Part shown: piece after piece, positions 49,767 through 59,602 of the stretch
Layout: each line of letters begins with the position of its first letter
How positions within the stretch are numbered: position 1 is the stretch's first letter
Assembly (NCBI RefSeq): GCF_004571065.1
Contig: NZ_SPQN01000011.1
Span: 1-64,000, forward strand
Reading direction: 5' to 3'
Length of the DNA: 64,000 nucleotides
From: Geodermatophilus sp. DF01-2
GTDB taxonomy: Bacteria; Actinomycetota; Actinomycetes; Mycobacteriales; Geodermatophilaceae
Notes under the pieces: model-generated
What the model saw: only the letters and a program-made list of their open reading frames with translations
The model's database searches: none
What the model was told of the DNA's origin: nothing
Position numbers and translations under genes: made by a program

Positions 49767-51251
49767 ATGACCGCCGAACCCACCGCCCGCTCGACCCCGA
49801 CACGGCATGCCGCCACCCGGCCCGCCCACCATGCCGGCGTCGAGGCCGAACGGGTCGACGAGGGCTACCTGCACAAGCGACAACTGCGCACCGGGACGGC
49901 GGGCTGGCTGCTGCTCGCCGGACTGGGTGTGTCGGCGGTCATCTCCGGCGACTACGCCGGCTGGAACTTCGGCCTCGCCGAGGGCGGCTTCGGCGGGCTG
50001 CTGATCGCCGTCGTCCTCATGGCGGTCATGTACACCGCGATGGTCTTCGGGCTGGCGGAGCTCGGCTCCGCGCTGCCGACCGCCGGCGGCGGCTACACCT
50101 TCGCCCGGCGCGCGCTGGGCCCGTGGGGCGGCTACGCCACCGGCGTCGCCGTGCTCATCGAGTACGCCATCGCCCCGGCCGCGATCGCCACCTTCATCGG
50201 CGCCTACGTCGAGTCGCTCGGGCTGTTCGGCATCACCGACGGCTGGTGGGTGTATCTCGCCGCCTACGCACTGTTCATCGGCATCCACCTGCTCGGCGTC
50301 GGCGAGGCGCTCAAGGTGATGTTCGCCGTCACCGTCGTCGCGCTGGCCGGGCTGGTGGTGTTCCTCGTCGGCGCCGTCCCGCGGTTCGATCCGGCGAACC
50401 TGCTCGACATCGCACCCACGGACGCCGCCGGGGCCTCGGCGTTCCTGCCCTACGGGCTGCTCGGCATCTGGGCGGCCTTCCCGTTCGCGATCTGGTTCTT
50501 CCTCGCCGTGGAGAGCGTGCCGCTGGCCGCCGAGGAGGCCCGCGACCCGGCGCGGTCCATGCCGCGGGGGATCGTCGCGGCGATGGGCGTGCTCGTCGTC
50601 CTCGCCGTCCTCATGCTGGTGTTCACGCCCGGCGCGGCCGGCTCGTCGGCGATCGCGGAGTCGGGCAATCCGCTGGTCGACGCGCTGGCCGCCTCGGGCG
50701 CCGAGGAGGGCATCACGACGGTCGTCAACTACGCCGGGCTGTTCGGCCTGGTGGCGAGCTTCTTCTCGATCATCTACGCCTACTCGCGGCAGACCTTCGC
50801 GCTGTCCCGCGCCGGCTACCTGCCGCGGGCGCTGTCGGTGACCAACTCCCGCAGGGCGCCGATGCTGGCGCTGCTGGTTCCCGGGGCCGTCGGCTTCGTG
50901 CTCTCGCTGACCGGCCAGGGCGCGATGCTGCTCAACATGGCCGTCTTCGGGGCGACGGTGTCCTACGTGCTCATGATGGTCAGCCACATCGTGCTGCGCC
51001 GCCGCGAGCCGGACCTCCCGCGCCCGTACCGCACCCCGGGCGGGACGGCGACCACCGGCGTCGCGCTGGTGCTGGCCGCCGCGGCGGTCGTGGCCACCTT
51101 CCTCGTCGACGTCACCGCCGCGCTGTGGACGCTCGCCGCCTATGTCTGCTTCCTCGCCTGGTTCGCGCTCTACAGCCGGCACCACCTGGTGGCCTCGGCG
51201 CCGGAGGAGGAGTTCGAACTGCTGGCCGACGCCGGAGAGGACGTGCGATGA
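49767..51251 (+). CDS. eat: Ethanolamine permease (APC superfamily)
   Basis: 494 residues from ATG 49767 (GGGAGG upstream), with 12 predicted membrane helices. VSAVISGDYAGWNFGLAEGGFGGLLIAVVLMAVMY and ELGSALPTAGGGYTFARRALGPWGG match the ethanolamine permease (eat/TIGR00908) class of APC transporters. It overlaps eutB by ATGA, so import and degradation of ethanolamine are encoded in one operon. Confidence 0.9.
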   Translation: MTAEPTARSTPTRHAATRPAHHAGVEAERVDEGYLHKRQLRTGTAGWLLLAGLGVSAVISGDYAGWNFGLAEGGFGGLLIAVVLMAVMYTAMVFGLAELGSALPTAGGGYTFARRALGPWGGYATGVAVLIEYAIAPAAIATFIGAYVESLGLFGITDGWWVYLAAYALFIGIHLLGVGEALKVMFAVTVVALAGLVVFLVGAVPRFDPANLLDIAPTDAAGASAFLPYGLLGIWAAFPFAIWFFLAVESVPLAAEEARDPARSMPRGIVAAMGVLVVLAVLMLVFTPGAAGSSAIAESGNPLVDALAASGAEEGITTVVNYAGLFGLVASFFSIIYAYSRQTFALSRAGYLPRALSVTNSRRAPMLALLVPGAVGFVLSLTGQGAMLLNMAVFGATVSYVLMMVSHIVLRRREPDLPRPYRTPGGTATTGVALVLAAAAVVATFLVDVTAALWTLAAYVCFLAWFALYSRHHLVASAPEEEFELLADAGEDVR

Positions 51252-52663
51252 GTGCCCGGCGGGGCACCATCGGGGGGCACACGTACGAGTTCCCGACGCT
51301 GGTCGAGCTCATGGCCAAGGCGACCCCGGCCCGCTCCGGCGACGTCCTCGCCGGCTGCGCGGCCGAGTCGGCGGAGGAGCGGGTCGCCGCTCAGACGCTG
51401 CTCGCCGACCTGCCGCTGACCACCTTCCTCGACGAGCAGGTGGTCGGCTACGACGAGGACGACGTCACGCGGCTGATCCTCGACACCCACGACCGCGCCG
51501 CCTTCGCCCCGGTGGCGTCGCTGACGGTGGGGGAGTTCCGCGACCGGCTGCTGGCCTGGGCCGCCGCAGGCGACGAGGCGGCGATCAGCGCGCTGGCCCC
51601 CGGGCTGACCCCCGAGATGGTCGCGGCCACGTCGAAGCTGATGCGCAACGCCGACCTGGTCGCGGTCGGCCGGCGCACCCGGGTGGTCACCGGCCTGCGC
51701 AGCACCCTCGGCCTGCCCGGCCGGCTGACCTCGCGGCTGCAGCCCAACCACCCGACCGACGACCCGCTGGGCGTGACGGCGTCCGTCGTCGACGGGCTGC
51801 TGTCCGGCTGCGGGGACGCGGTCATCGGGATCAACCCGGCCACCGACTCGCCGGCCCGCACGGTCGCGTTGCTCGAGCTGGCCGACGAGGTGATCACCCG
51901 CTACGGCATCCCGACCCAGTCCTGCGTGCTGGCGCACGTCACCACCACGTTGCGGGCGCTGGAGGCCGGCGCGCCGGTCGACCTGGTCTTCCAGTCGGTC
52001 GCCGGCACCCAGCCGGCCAACCGCGGGTTCGGCGTCACCCTCGACCTGCTCGCCGAGGCACGCGCCGGAGCCCTGGCGCTGGGCCGCGGGACGGTCGGGT
52101 CGAACGTCACCTACTTCGAGACCGGGCAGGGCTCGGCGCTGTCGGCCGATGCGCACCGCGGCGTCGGCGGCCGGCCGGTCGACCAGCAGACGCTGGAGGC
52201 GCGGGCCTACGCCGTCGCCCGGCAGTTCGCGCCGCTGCTGGTCAACACCGTCGTCGGCTTCATCGGTCCGGAGTACCTCTACGACGGCAAGCAGGTGCTG
52301 CGGGCCGGGCTGGAGGACCACTTCTGCGGCAAGCTGCTCGGCCTGCCGATGGGCGTGGACGTCTGCTACACCAACCACGCCGAGGTCGACGGCGACGACA
52401 CCGACTCCCTGATGCTGCTGCTCGGCGCCGCCGGGGTCACCTTCCTCATCGCCGTCCCGGGGGCGGACGACGTGATGCTGCACTACCAGTCGCTGTCGTT
52501 CTCCGACGTCCTCACCACCCGCTCGGTGCTGGGGCTGCGGCCGGCGCCGGAGTTCGAGGCGTGGCTGGCGCGGATGGACCTGCTCGACGACGACGGCCGG
52601 GTGCGCGAGCTGACCGCCGACGCGCCCGCGGCCCGGGCCCTCCTCGCGGCGGCGTCGGGATGA
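51248..52663 (+). CDS. eutB: Ethanolamine ammonia-lyase large subunit
   Basis: 471 residues, the normal length. Conserved stretches include LPLTTFLDEQVVGYDEDDVTRLI, SRLQPNHPTDDP, VIGINPATDSPA, VFQSVAGTQPANRGFGV, YFETGQGSALSADAHRG and MGVDVCYTNHAEVDGDDTDSL. EutB carries the active site of the adenosylcobalamin-dependent lyase giving acetaldehyde and ammonia. It overlaps both permease and eutC genes by four bases. No eutA reactivase or shell genes are in the window. Confidence 0.95.
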   Translation: MSARRGTIGGHTYEFPTLVELMAKATPARSGDVLAGCAAESAEERVAAQTLLADLPLTTFLDEQVVGYDEDDVTRLILDTHDRAAFAPVASLTVGEFRDRLLAWAAAGDEAAISALAPGLTPEMVAATSKLMRNADLVAVGRRTRVVTGLRSTLGLPGRLTSRLQPNHPTDDPLGVTASVVDGLLSGCGDAVIGINPATDSPARTVALLELADEVITRYGIPTQSCVLAHVTTTLRALEAGAPVDLVFQSVAGTQPANRGFGVTLDLLAEARAGALALGRGTVGSNVTYFETGQGSALSADAHRGVGGRPVDQQTLEARAYAVARQFAPLLVNTVVGFIGPEYLYDGKQVLRAGLEDHFCGKLLGLPMGVDVCYTNHAEVDGDDTDSLMLLLGAAGVTFLIAVPGADDVMLHYQSLSFSDVLTTRSVLGLRPAPEFEAWLARMDLLDDDGRVRELTADAPAARALLAAASG

Positions 52664-53415
52664 ATTCGGCACTCGACGCGCCGCTGCCACCCGGTGACGA
52701 CCCGTGGGCGGTGCTGCGCGCGGCCACTCGGGCCCGGGTCGCGCTCGGCCGGACCGGCGACGCCCTGCCCACCGCCCGGGAGCTGGAGTTCCGCGCCGCG
52801 CACGCCGCCGCGCGCGACGCGGTGCACCAGCCGCTGGACCCCGCACTCGTCCGTGGACGGCTCCCGGGCGTCGAGCTGCTCGAGGTGCACTCCGCCGCGC
52901 CCGACCGGGCCACCTACCTGCAGCGCCCCGACCTCGGCCGGCAGCTCGCGCCGGGCACAGTGCTTCCCCGCGCGGAGGCCGACCTGGCGGTGGTGATCGC
53001 CGACGGGCTCTCCCCGCGGGCGGTGCACGAGCACGCCGCGGAACTGACGACGGCGCTGCTCGACCGGCTGCCCGGGTGGACCGTCGCCCCGTTCGTGCTG
53101 GCGCACCAGGCCCGGGTGGCGCTGGGCGACGCGGTCGGAGAGGCGCTGGGCGCCCGGGCCGTCGTCGTGCTGATCGGCGAGCGGCCGGGCCTGTCGTCGG
53201 TGGACTCGCTCGGCGTCTACCTGACCTGGGACCCGCGGCCCGGACGGGCGGACTCCGAGCGCAACTGCGTCTCCAACGTCCGACCGCCGCACGGGCTGTC
53301 CTACGCGCAGGCCGCCGACACCGTGGCCGCGCTGCTCGCCGCGGCCCGTGAGCTCGGCGCCTCGGGGGTGGTGCTCAAGGACGAGGGCCCGGCGCTGCCC
53401 GCCGGGACCGGCTGA
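52660..53415 (+). CDS. eutC: Ethanolamine ammonia-lyase small subunit
   Basis: 251 residues. ATRARVALGRTGDALPTARELEFRAAHAAARDAVH, LQRPDLGRQL, VVIADGLSPRAVHEHA, VLIGERPGLSSVDSLGVYLTWDPRPGRADSERNCVSNVRPPHGLS are EutC signatures. EutC contacts cobalamin and completes the EutBC hexamer. It is the last gene of the eat-eutB-eutC operon; dispersed repeats follow it. Confidence 0.95.
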   Translation: MNSALDAPLPPGDDPWAVLRAATRARVALGRTGDALPTARELEFRAAHAAARDAVHQPLDPALVRGRLPGVELLEVHSAAPDRATYLQRPDLGRQLAPGTVLPRAEADLAVVIADGLSPRAVHEHAAELTTALLDRLPGWTVAPFVLAHQARVALGDAVGEALGARAVVVLIGERPGLSSVDSLGVYLTWDPRPGRADSERNCVSNVRPPHGLSYAQAADTVAALLAAARELGASGVVLKDEGPALPAGTG

Positions 53416-53781
53416 GCAAGGACCCCGTCCTGCCCACCCTTCGGAGAAGGGCCCCCTGCCCCCCGCCATGGAAGGACCCCGTCCTCCCCACCCCTCGCAG
53501 GCTCGGGGCGGTGCCCTGGACAGGGCCGGCGGCGGGATCCTGCAGGAAGCCGGCGGGACCCGGGACGGAGCCACCGCGTCCGCGACGCCGGGGGGACGAC
53601 GCGGTACGACACCGGGCGACACCGACGGGCGCGAGGAGTGCCGACTCCGCCGTCCCGCCCGGGAAGGACTCCGACGGCGGGAGGATGTGGCGGTCGCCGT
53701 CCGTCCCGGCGCGGGCGGCCGGGTCGGCGACGTGCCGGCCGGGAGGGGGAGGGGACCGTCGGCACCCTCCCCCTCCACGGC
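53416..53781. other. Intergenic region with two dispersed repeats and no gene
   Basis: A partial repeat copy begins at 53418 (AAGGACCCCGTCCTGCCC) and a fuller one at 53470. Beyond ~53535 short frames exist, but none shows a ribosome site or family similarity. It separates convergent eutC and tctA, so it may hold terminators. Confidence 0.6.
53470..53528. repeat. Dispersed GGAAGGACCCCGTCC-type repeat
   Basis: GGAAGGACCCCGTCCTCCCC with core ACCCCTCGCAGGCTCGGGGC and a GACAGGGCC arm. It is the same family as 9482-9562 and 59998-60054; it lies between the convergent eutC and tctA genes together with a shorter partial copy at 53418-53460. Confidence 0.7.
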
Positions 53782-55395
53782 TCAGGACCCGTCGGAGCCG
53801 TTCGGCTTCTCGGCACCCTTCCTCGCCCGGGCCTCCACGGAGACCGCGTCGGTCGTCCCGGAGTGGGAGTGGGCCTCCTCGATCTCGTGCACCGCGTCGG
53901 CGAGCACCGGCACGGTGGCCTTCCGCGGCAGCAGCCGGCGGACCAGGGGCCACAGCAGCACGAGGACCACGATGGCGTAGACCATCGTCGAGAACGGGGT
54001 GATCAGGCCGGAGAGCTCGCCGTTGCTGATCTGCAGCGCCGTACGCAGCCGCTCCTCGGCGAACGGGCCGAGGATCACGCCGATGATCGCCGGCAGCACC
54101 GGCAGGCCGTAGCGGCGCATCAGGAACCCGAGCGCGCCGATGACCAGCAGCAGGAGCAGGTCGAACGGCGAGGCGTTGGCCGCGTAGGCCCCCAGGCTGG
54201 CGAAGAACAGGATCCCCGCGTACAGGTACGACCGCGGGATCCGCAGCAGCTTCGCCCACACCGGCGCCAGCGGCAGGTTGAGCAGCAGCAGCGCGGCGTT
54301 GCCGATGAACAGGCTGGCGATCAGGCCCCAGACCAGCTCCGGCTCGTTGTCGAACAGCTGCGGACCGGGCTCGATGCCGAAGCTGGTGATCGCCGCCAGC
54401 AGGACCGCCGCGGTGGCCGTCGTCGGGATGCCGAGGGTGAGCAGCGGGACCATGCCACCGGCGGCCGAGGCGTTGTTCGTCGCCTCCGGACCGGCGACGC
54501 CCTCGATGGCGCCGTGCCCGAACTCCTCCGGGTGCTTGGACAGCCGCTTCTCGGTGACGTAGGAGAGGAACGTCGGGATCTCCGCGCCCCCGGCGGGGAC
54601 GGCGCCGAACGGGAAGCCGATCGCGGTGCCGCGCAGCCAGGGCTTCCACGACCGGCGCCAGTCCGACCTGTTCATCCGCGGGTTGCCCACCGGGATGACG
54701 TCGACCGGACGGCGGCGCAGGTGGGCCGCGGTCCACAGCGCCTCGCCGACGGCGAACAGGCCCACCGCGACGACGACGACGTCGATGCCGTCGGCGAGCT
54801 CCGGGATGCCGAAGGTCAGCCGCTGCTGGCCCGAGGTCGCGTCGATGCCGACGAGGCCGATGGTCAGGCCCAGGGCCAGCGAGGCCAGCCCGCGGACCCG
54901 GGAGCTCCCCAGGACCGAGGTGACGGCGATGAAGGCCAGCACCATCACCGCGAAGTAGTCCGGCTGCCCGACCTCGACGGCCAGGTTGGCGACGGTGGGC
55001 GCGACCAGGGCCAGCAGCAGGGTGGCGATGGAGCCGGCGACGAACGAGCCGATCGCCGCCGTGGCCAGGGCCTGCGCGGCCCGCCCGGCACGGGCCATCT
55101 TGTTGCCCTCGAGGGCGGTGACCACCGAGGCGCTCTCGCCCGGGGTGTTCAGCAGGATCGACGTGGTCGAGCCGCCGTACATGCCGCCGTAGTAGATGCC
55201 GGCGAACATGATCAGCGCGGTGGTCGCGTCGAGGCTGCGGGTCAGGGGGAGCAGCAGCGCGACGGTCATCGCCGGGCCGATGCCGGGCAGCACGCCGATC
55301 GCGGTGCCCAGCAGCACGCCGAGCAGCGCGAACATCAGGTTCTCCGGCGTGAGCGCCGTGGCGAAGCCGTTCGCCAGTTCGGAGAACGCGCCCAT
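53782..55395 (-). CDS. tctA: Tripartite tricarboxylate transporter large membrane subunit
   Basis: 537 residues with ~12 membrane helices and the TctA signatures [41 protein letters not shown], and [24 protein letters not shown]. The C-terminal ~35 residues are hydrophilic. It is the channel subunit of a TctCBA system importing citrate or related carboxylates. It overlaps the tctB stop (ATG 55395) and is the last gene of the tctC-tctB-tctA operon. Confidence 0.95.
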   Translation of the reverse strand: MGAFSELANGFATALTPENLMFALLGVLLGTAIGVLPGIGPAMTVALLLPLTRSLDATTALIMFAGIYYGGMYGGSTTSILLNTPGESASVVTALEGNKMARAGRAAQALATAAIGSFVAGSIATLLLALVAPTVANLAVEVGQPDYFAVMVLAFIAVTSVLGSSRVRGLASLALGLTIGLVGIDATSGQQRLTFGIPELADGIDVVVVAVGLFAVGEALWTAAHLRRRPVDVIPVGNPRMNRSDWRRSWKPWLRGTAIGFPFGAVPAGGAEIPTFLSYVTEKRLSKHPEEFGHGAIEGVAGPEATNNASAAGGMVPLLTLGIPTTATAAVLLAAITSFGIEPGPQLFDNEPELVWGLIASLFIGNAALLLLNLPLAPVWAKLLRIPRSYLYAGILFFASLGAYAANASPFDLLLLLVIGALGFLMRRYGLPVLPAIIGVILGPFAEERLRTALQISNGELSGLITPFSTMVYAIVVLVLLWPLVRRLLPRKATVPVLADAVHEIEEAHSHSGTTDAVSVEARARKGAEKPNGSDGS

Positions 55396-55904
55396 CAGAG
55401 GATCCCCTCCAGGACGCCCACCGGCAGGGCGATGCCCAGCACGAGGACGAACAGGTACCAGGTGCCGACGGACAGGACGACGGCGATGACCAGGTCGCGC
55501 ACGGGATGCCGGCTGCCGAGGGCGAACGCCGAGCCCCAGAAGAGGATCGCGCCGGACACCGGCCAGCCGAGCGGCTCGATCAGCAGCGCGTTGGCGACGA
55601 ACGCCGCGACGAGCATCGCGATCGTCCTCCAGTCGCTGCGGCCGGTGAGGTCGACGTCCTCGCCGCCCTCGGGCTCGCCGCGCCCGCCGCGCAGGACGTC
55701 GACGGCGAGGAACGCCGCCACGACCACCAGCAGGCCGCCGACGACCAGCGGCACGGTCCGCGGCCCGACCGGGCCGCGGGCGATGAGGCTCTCCTCCAGC
55801 AGCAGTGCCTGGACGATCACCAGCACGCCGAGCCCGCCCAGGAACAGGGCCACCCCGAGTTCGGAGCGGCCCTGCTCCCGGGCGCCGCTGGAGGCGGAAC
55901 TCAC
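55395..55904 (-). CDS. tctB: Tripartite tricarboxylate transporter small membrane subunit
   Basis: 169 residues from GTG 55904, overlapping the tctC stop by GTGA. Four membrane segments are visible ([62 protein letters not shown] and the split hairpin [26 protein letters not shown]). The [13 protein letters not shown] region is typical of TctB. It partners TctA in the membrane. Confidence 0.9.
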   Translation of the reverse strand: MSSASSGAREQGRSELGVALFLGGLGVLVIVQALLLEESLIARGPVGPRTVPLVVGGLLVVVAAFLAVDVLRGGRGEPEGGEDVDLTGRSDWRTIAMLVAAFVANALLIEPLGWPVSGAILFWGSAFALGSRHPVRDLVIAVVLSVGTWYLFVLVLGIALPVGVLEGIL

Positions 55905-56905
55905 GCCAGCCCCAGCTCGCCCAGGACCGACTGCACCCGCTGGCTCTCCTCGGAGATGAAGTCGCCGAACTCCTCGCCGGGGAGGAAGGCGTCGGTCCAG
56001 CCCTGGTTCTCGAGGACCTGCTGCCAGGCGTCGCTCTCGACCATCTCGGTCACCAGGTCGATGTGCTGCTGCGCCTCCTCCTCGGAGATGCCGGGAGCGG
56101 CCACGAGACCCCGCCAGTTGGTGAAGACCAGGTCGACGCCCTGCTCGGTGAGGGTAGGCGCGTCGACGCCCTCGACCGGCTCCTCGCTGGTGACGCCGAG
56201 GATGCGCACCTCGCCGGCCGCGGCCTGCTCGGCGACCTCGCCGATGCCGGTCGCGCCGGCCGCGATCTGCCCGCCGAGGATGCCGGCCAGCAGCTCGCCG
56301 CCGCCGTCGTAGGCGACGTAGTTGACCGCCGTCGGGTCGATGCCGACCTCCTCGGCCAGCAGCATCGCGGTCAGGTGGTCCGGGCCGCCGGGGTTGGACG
56401 CGCCGCCGATCGGCACGTTGCCGGGGTCGGCGCTCCACGCCTGCACCAGCTGGTCGAGCGTCTGGTACGGCGAGTCGGCCGGGACGACGATCGCCTCGGC
56501 CTCCTCGATGAGCCGGGCCACGGGCGTCGTCTGGTCGAGGGTGGCCTCGGACTGGTTGCTGTACTGCGCGCCGACGACGCCGAGGCCCATCTGCATGAGC
56601 ATGTCGGCGTTGCCCTCCTCGTTGACCAGGCGCTGCAGACCGACGGTCCCGCCGGCGCCCTCGAGGTTGAAGACCTCGATGCCGCTGGCCAGCTCGGTCT
56701 CCTCCATCACCTGCGCCGCCTCGCGGGCGGTGGTGTCGTAGCCGCTGCCCGGCGAGTTCGGGACCAGGATCCGCAGGCCGCTGACCGGGCCGTCGGCCGC
56801 GCCGCCGGCGGCCGAGCCGCCCTCGGCGGTGGTGCCGCAGCCGGTCAGCAGCAGGCCGGCGGCAACCGTGCCGACGGTGAGCTTCCGCAGCGAAGCAGAG
56901 CGCAT
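55901..56905 (-). CDS. tctC: Tripartite tricarboxylate transporter substrate-binding lipoprotein
   Basis: 334 residues from ATG 56905 with AGGAGG at ideal spacing; longer frames are not needed. Signal peptide and lipobox LLLTGCGTT. The mature part has [57 protein letters not shown] and [24 protein letters not shown], all TctC/Bug signatures for binding a carboxylate. It is the first gene of the operon and is divergent from the two-component genes likely to regulate it. Confidence 0.95.
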   Translation of the reverse strand: MRSASLRKLTVGTVAAGLLLTGCGTTAEGGSAAGGAADGPVSGLRILVPNSPGSGYDTTAREAAQVMEETELASGIEVFNLEGAGGTVGLQRLVNEEGNADMLMQMGLGVVGAQYSNQSEATLDQTTPVARLIEEAEAIVVPADSPYQTLDQLVQAWSADPGNVPIGGASNPGGPDHLTAMLLAEEVGIDPTAVNYVAYDGGGELLAGILGGQIAAGATGIGEVAEQAAAGEVRILGVTSEEPVEGVDAPTLTEQGVDLVFTNWRGLVAAPGISEEEAQQHIDLVTEMVESDAWQQVLENQGWTDAFLPGEEFGDFISEESQRVQSVLGELGLA

Positions 56906-57084
56906 TCGTTCCTCCTGTGTGTCGGGCGGGTGTCCGCCGCTCACAGGGAAACGTCGCAGTGGGCGTGGTGCGTGTCACGATTGCGTGCGCATTGGGCTTT
57001 GTGGTCGTTGTGTGCACCACCGTCCAGGCCGCGGATCCGGGGTTCAATGGCGTGCTGCGTCCCCGACCGTCCAGGAGGGCACCA

Positions 57085-57165
57085 GTGACCGAGCTCGCGA
57101 GGTCGCGCATGGGCAGAGCACCCCGGGGCACGGGGCCGACGAGCGCCGGCGAGGAGGGCTCGTGA
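57085..57165 (+). CDS. Micro-ORF 1 in tandem 77-bp repeat
   Basis: GTG 57085, preceded by AGGAGG, opens 26 codons (MTELARSRMGRAPRGTGPTS...) and stops at TGA that overlaps the next GTG by four bases. It lies wholly in repeat copy 1. Whether it is translated is unknown; the ribosome site, basic peptide and coupling make it a leader-peptide candidate. Confidence 0.35.
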   Translation: MTELARSRMGRAPRGTGPTSAGEEGS

Positions 57166-57238
57166 CCGAGCTCGCGAGGTCGCGCATGGGCAGAGCACCC
57201 CGGGGCACGGGGCCGACGAGCGCCAGCGAGGAGTGCCC
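57085..57238 (+). repeat. Two tandem 77-bp repeats ending at the histidine-kinase start
   Basis: Copies 57085-57161 and 57162-57238 are almost identical (a few differences near the end). Each begins GTGACCGAGCTCGCGAGG, contains CGCATGGGCAGAGCACC and ends with a GCGAGGAG ribosome site. A third GTGACC immediately after copy 2 is the kinase start. Confidence 0.85.
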
Positions 57239-57242
57239 GTGA
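57162..57242 (+). CDS. Micro-ORF 2 coupled to the histidine kinase
   Basis: GTG 57162 opens a second 26-codon frame nearly identical to micro-ORF 1 (ending ...SASEECP). Its TGA at 57240-57242 overlaps the kinase GTG (57239) by four bases. Ribosomes finishing it would be positioned to re-initiate at the kinase gene. Confidence 0.35.
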   Translation: MTELARSRMGRAPRGTGPTSASEECP

Positions 57243-58828
57243 CCCGGCGGCTCTCGCTGGCCGGCCAGCTGCTCGCGCTGCAGGTGGTCATCGTCTGCGC
57301 CGTGCTCGTCGGTGTCGCCGCGGTCACCGTGGCCCAGTCGACCCAGCGCGCCGAGGAGACCGAGAGCGCCCGCGCCCTGGAGGTCGCCGAGACGCTGGCC
57401 AACGCCCGCGCCATGCGGACGGCGTTGGAGCGCGACCAGCTGGACTACCTGCGCATCGCCGCGGAGAACAGCCGCGGCTACTCCGGCTCGGAGGACGTCG
57501 TCGTGGCGAGCGCCGACCGGACGGTCCTCGCCAGCGCCGACCCCTCCCGCCTCGGCGAGCCCTTCGACCTCGGCGCCAGCCGGGTGCTCGAGGGCCGGTC
57601 GTGGACCGGTGACCTCGAGGTCGGCGACGGGCGGGCGGCGATGGCCATGACGCCGGTCTACGCCCCCGACGGCGACGCCGTGCTCGGCTTCGTCGCCGTC
57701 CAGCGGCCCTACCCCGGCATCGTCGAGGGGCTCTCGGCCGCGGCGCCGAACCTGCTCACCTATCTCGGGCTGGCCAGCGCGATCGGCTTCGGCGGCTCGT
57801 TGCTGCTCGCGCGGCGGGTCAAGCGGCAGACCCTCGGACTGGAGCCCGCGGAGATCGCCGGGCTGGTGGAGCACCGCGACGCCATGCTGCACGGCATCCG
57901 CGAGGGCGTCGTGGGCCTGGACCTGCACGGCCGGGTCACGCTGGTCAACGACGAGGCGATCCGGCTGCTGCGCATCCCCGGTGATGCGCTCGGCCGCACC
58001 CTCGCCGAGCTGGGGGTGGCCGAGGAGGTGCGCGAGGCGCTGCTCTCCTCCGACGTCGAGCGCGACCGGGCCGTGGGCAGCGCCGGACGGGTGCTCGTCG
58101 TCAACCGGCTGCCCCTCACCAGCCGCGGCCGGCCCATCGGATCGGTCACCACGCTGCGCGACCGCACCGAGCTGCTCGAACTGCGCCAGGAGCTGGACCT
58201 CACCCGGCACGTCACCGACACGCTGCGCGCCCAGGCGCACGAGTTCGACAACCGGCTGCACACCATCGCCGGCCTCATCGAGCTCGGCGAGGCGGAGGAG
58301 GCGGTTCGCTTCGTGCACCGGATCAGCACCAGCCGGTCGGAGTTCGGCGGCGCCGTCACCTCCGCGGTGCGGGATCCGGCGATCGCGGCGCTGCTGGTCG
58401 CCAAGGCCAGCCAGGCCGCCGAGCTGGGCGTCGAGCTCCGCATCGCCCCCGACTCCGCCCTGCCGGTGCTGGCGCCCGAGCTGAGCACCGACGTCGCGAC
58501 CGTGGTCGGCAACCTGGTCGACAACGCCATGGACGCGGCCTCGACGGTGGCCCAGCGCTGGGTCGAGGTGGGCCTGGGCGTGGTGGACGGCGAGGTCGAC
58601 GTCGTGGTCCGCGACTCCGGCCCCGGCGTCCCGGCGGGCATGGAGTCCGAGGTCTTCCGGCGGGGCGTCTCGACGAAGAGCGGTTCGGTGCCGGGCGGGC
58701 GGGGCATCGGCCTGTCCCTGGTGCACCTGGTGTGCACCCGCCGCGGGGGCGACGTGACCGTCAGCTCGGCCGGTGGCTCGGTGTTCACCGCCCGGCTGCC
58801 GGCCGGCCCCGCGCTGGTGGACGCATGA
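57239..58828 (+). CDS. CitA/DcuS-family sensor histidine kinase
   Basis: 529 residues from GTG 57239. TM1 (~8-30) and TM2 (~165-188) bracket an extracytoplasmic sCache-like sensor (~35-160). A PAS domain follows (~210-300, EGVVGLDLHGRVTLVNDEAIRLL). The SPOB-type phosphoacceptor region AQAHEFDNRLHTIAGLIELG holds the His (~330). The ATPase has NLVDNAMDAA, DSGPGVP and GGRGIGLSLVH. This family senses citrate or C4-dicarboxylates. It overlaps the response-regulator gene and faces tctC, so control of the TctCBA transporter is the likely job. Confidence 0.9.
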   Translation: MTRRLSLAGQLLALQVVIVCAVLVGVAAVTVAQSTQRAEETESARALEVAETLANARAMRTALERDQLDYLRIAAENSRGYSGSEDVVVASADRTVLASADPSRLGEPFDLGASRVLEGRSWTGDLEVGDGRAAMAMTPVYAPDGDAVLGFVAVQRPYPGIVEGLSAAAPNLLTYLGLASAIGFGGSLLLARRVKRQTLGLEPAEIAGLVEHRDAMLHGIREGVVGLDLHGRVTLVNDEAIRLLRIPGDALGRTLAELGVAEEVREALLSSDVERDRAVGSAGRVLVVNRLPLTSRGRPIGSVTTLRDRTELLELRQELDLTRHVTDTLRAQAHEFDNRLHTIAGLIELGEAEEAVRFVHRISTSRSEFGGAVTSAVRDPAIAALLVAKASQAAELGVELRIAPDSALPVLAPELSTDVATVVGNLVDNAMDAASTVAQRWVEVGLGVVDGEVDVVVRDSGPGVPAGMESEVFRRGVSTKSGSVPGGRGIGLSLVHLVCTRRGGDVTVSSAGGSVFTARLPAGPALVDA

Positions 58829-59550
58829 CCATGGGGACGGGCACGCGCGGACGCCCGTTGCGCGTCCTCATCGTCGACGACGACTTCATGGTCGCCAAGG
58901 TGCACGCCGGCTTCGTGGCGGCCCTCGACGGCTTCGAGGTGGCCGGCACCGCGTCCACCGGCGCCGACGCGCTGGCCGCCGTGCAGCGGCTGCGGCCGGA
59001 CCTGGTGCTGCTCGACGTCTACCTCCCGGACATGACCGGCCTGGACGTGCTGCGCCGGCTGCGGGCGGACGGGGCGCCGGTCGACGTCGTCGTCATCAGC
59101 GCGGCCCGGGACGTCGACAGCATCCGCAGCGCCCTGCACGGCGGCGTCCTGCACTACCTGGTCAAGCCCTTCGACCGGCAGACCTTCGAGACCCGGCTGC
59201 GGGAGTACGCCGCGCTGCGCGGGGAGCTGGCCGCACTGGAGGAGGCCGGGCAGGCCGACGTCGACCGGGTCTTCGCGGGCGCGCGCGGCGGGAGCCGGCC
59301 GGTGCCGGTCACCCCCAAGGGGATCGCGCCGGAGACGCTGCAGCTGGTGCGGCAGGCGCTGCAGCTCGCCGGCTCCGACGGCCTCTCGGCCACCCAGTGC
59401 AGCGAGCGCACCGGGCTGGCGCGGGTGAGTGCCCGCCGCTACCTCGAGCAGCTGGTCGCGCGGCAGGAGGCCGACGTCCGCCAGCGCTACGGCACGGCCG
59501 GCCGGCCGGAGCGGCGGTTCACCCTGCGCGTCCCGCACCGCTCCCCGTGA
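58825..59550 (+). CDS. CitB/DcuR-family response regulator
   Basis: 241 residues. The receiver domain has VLIVDDDFMVAKVHAGF (acidic pair D18/D19), phosphoacceptor Asp64 in VLLDVYLPD and Lys114 in YLVKPFDRQT. The C-terminal DNA-binding part contains SATQCSERTGLARVSARRYLEQLV, an IclR/CitB-type helix-turn-helix. ATG 58825 overlaps the kinase stop by ATGA. It is the expected activator of the divergent tct operon. Confidence 0.95.
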   Translation: MTMGTGTRGRPLRVLIVDDDFMVAKVHAGFVAALDGFEVAGTASTGADALAAVQRLRPDLVLLDVYLPDMTGLDVLRRLRADGAPVDVVVISAARDVDSIRSALHGGVLHYLVKPFDRQTFETRLREYAALRGELAALEEAGQADVDRVFAGARGGSRPVPVTPKGIAPETLQLVRQALQLAGSDGLSATQCSERTGLARVSARRYLEQLVARQEADVRQRYGTAGRPERRFTLRVPHRSP

Positions 59551-59602
59551 CGGGGCCGGGTCGTGCCGGGGACGTCCCCCCGGCGTTGCCTAGGCTCCGG
59601 CC

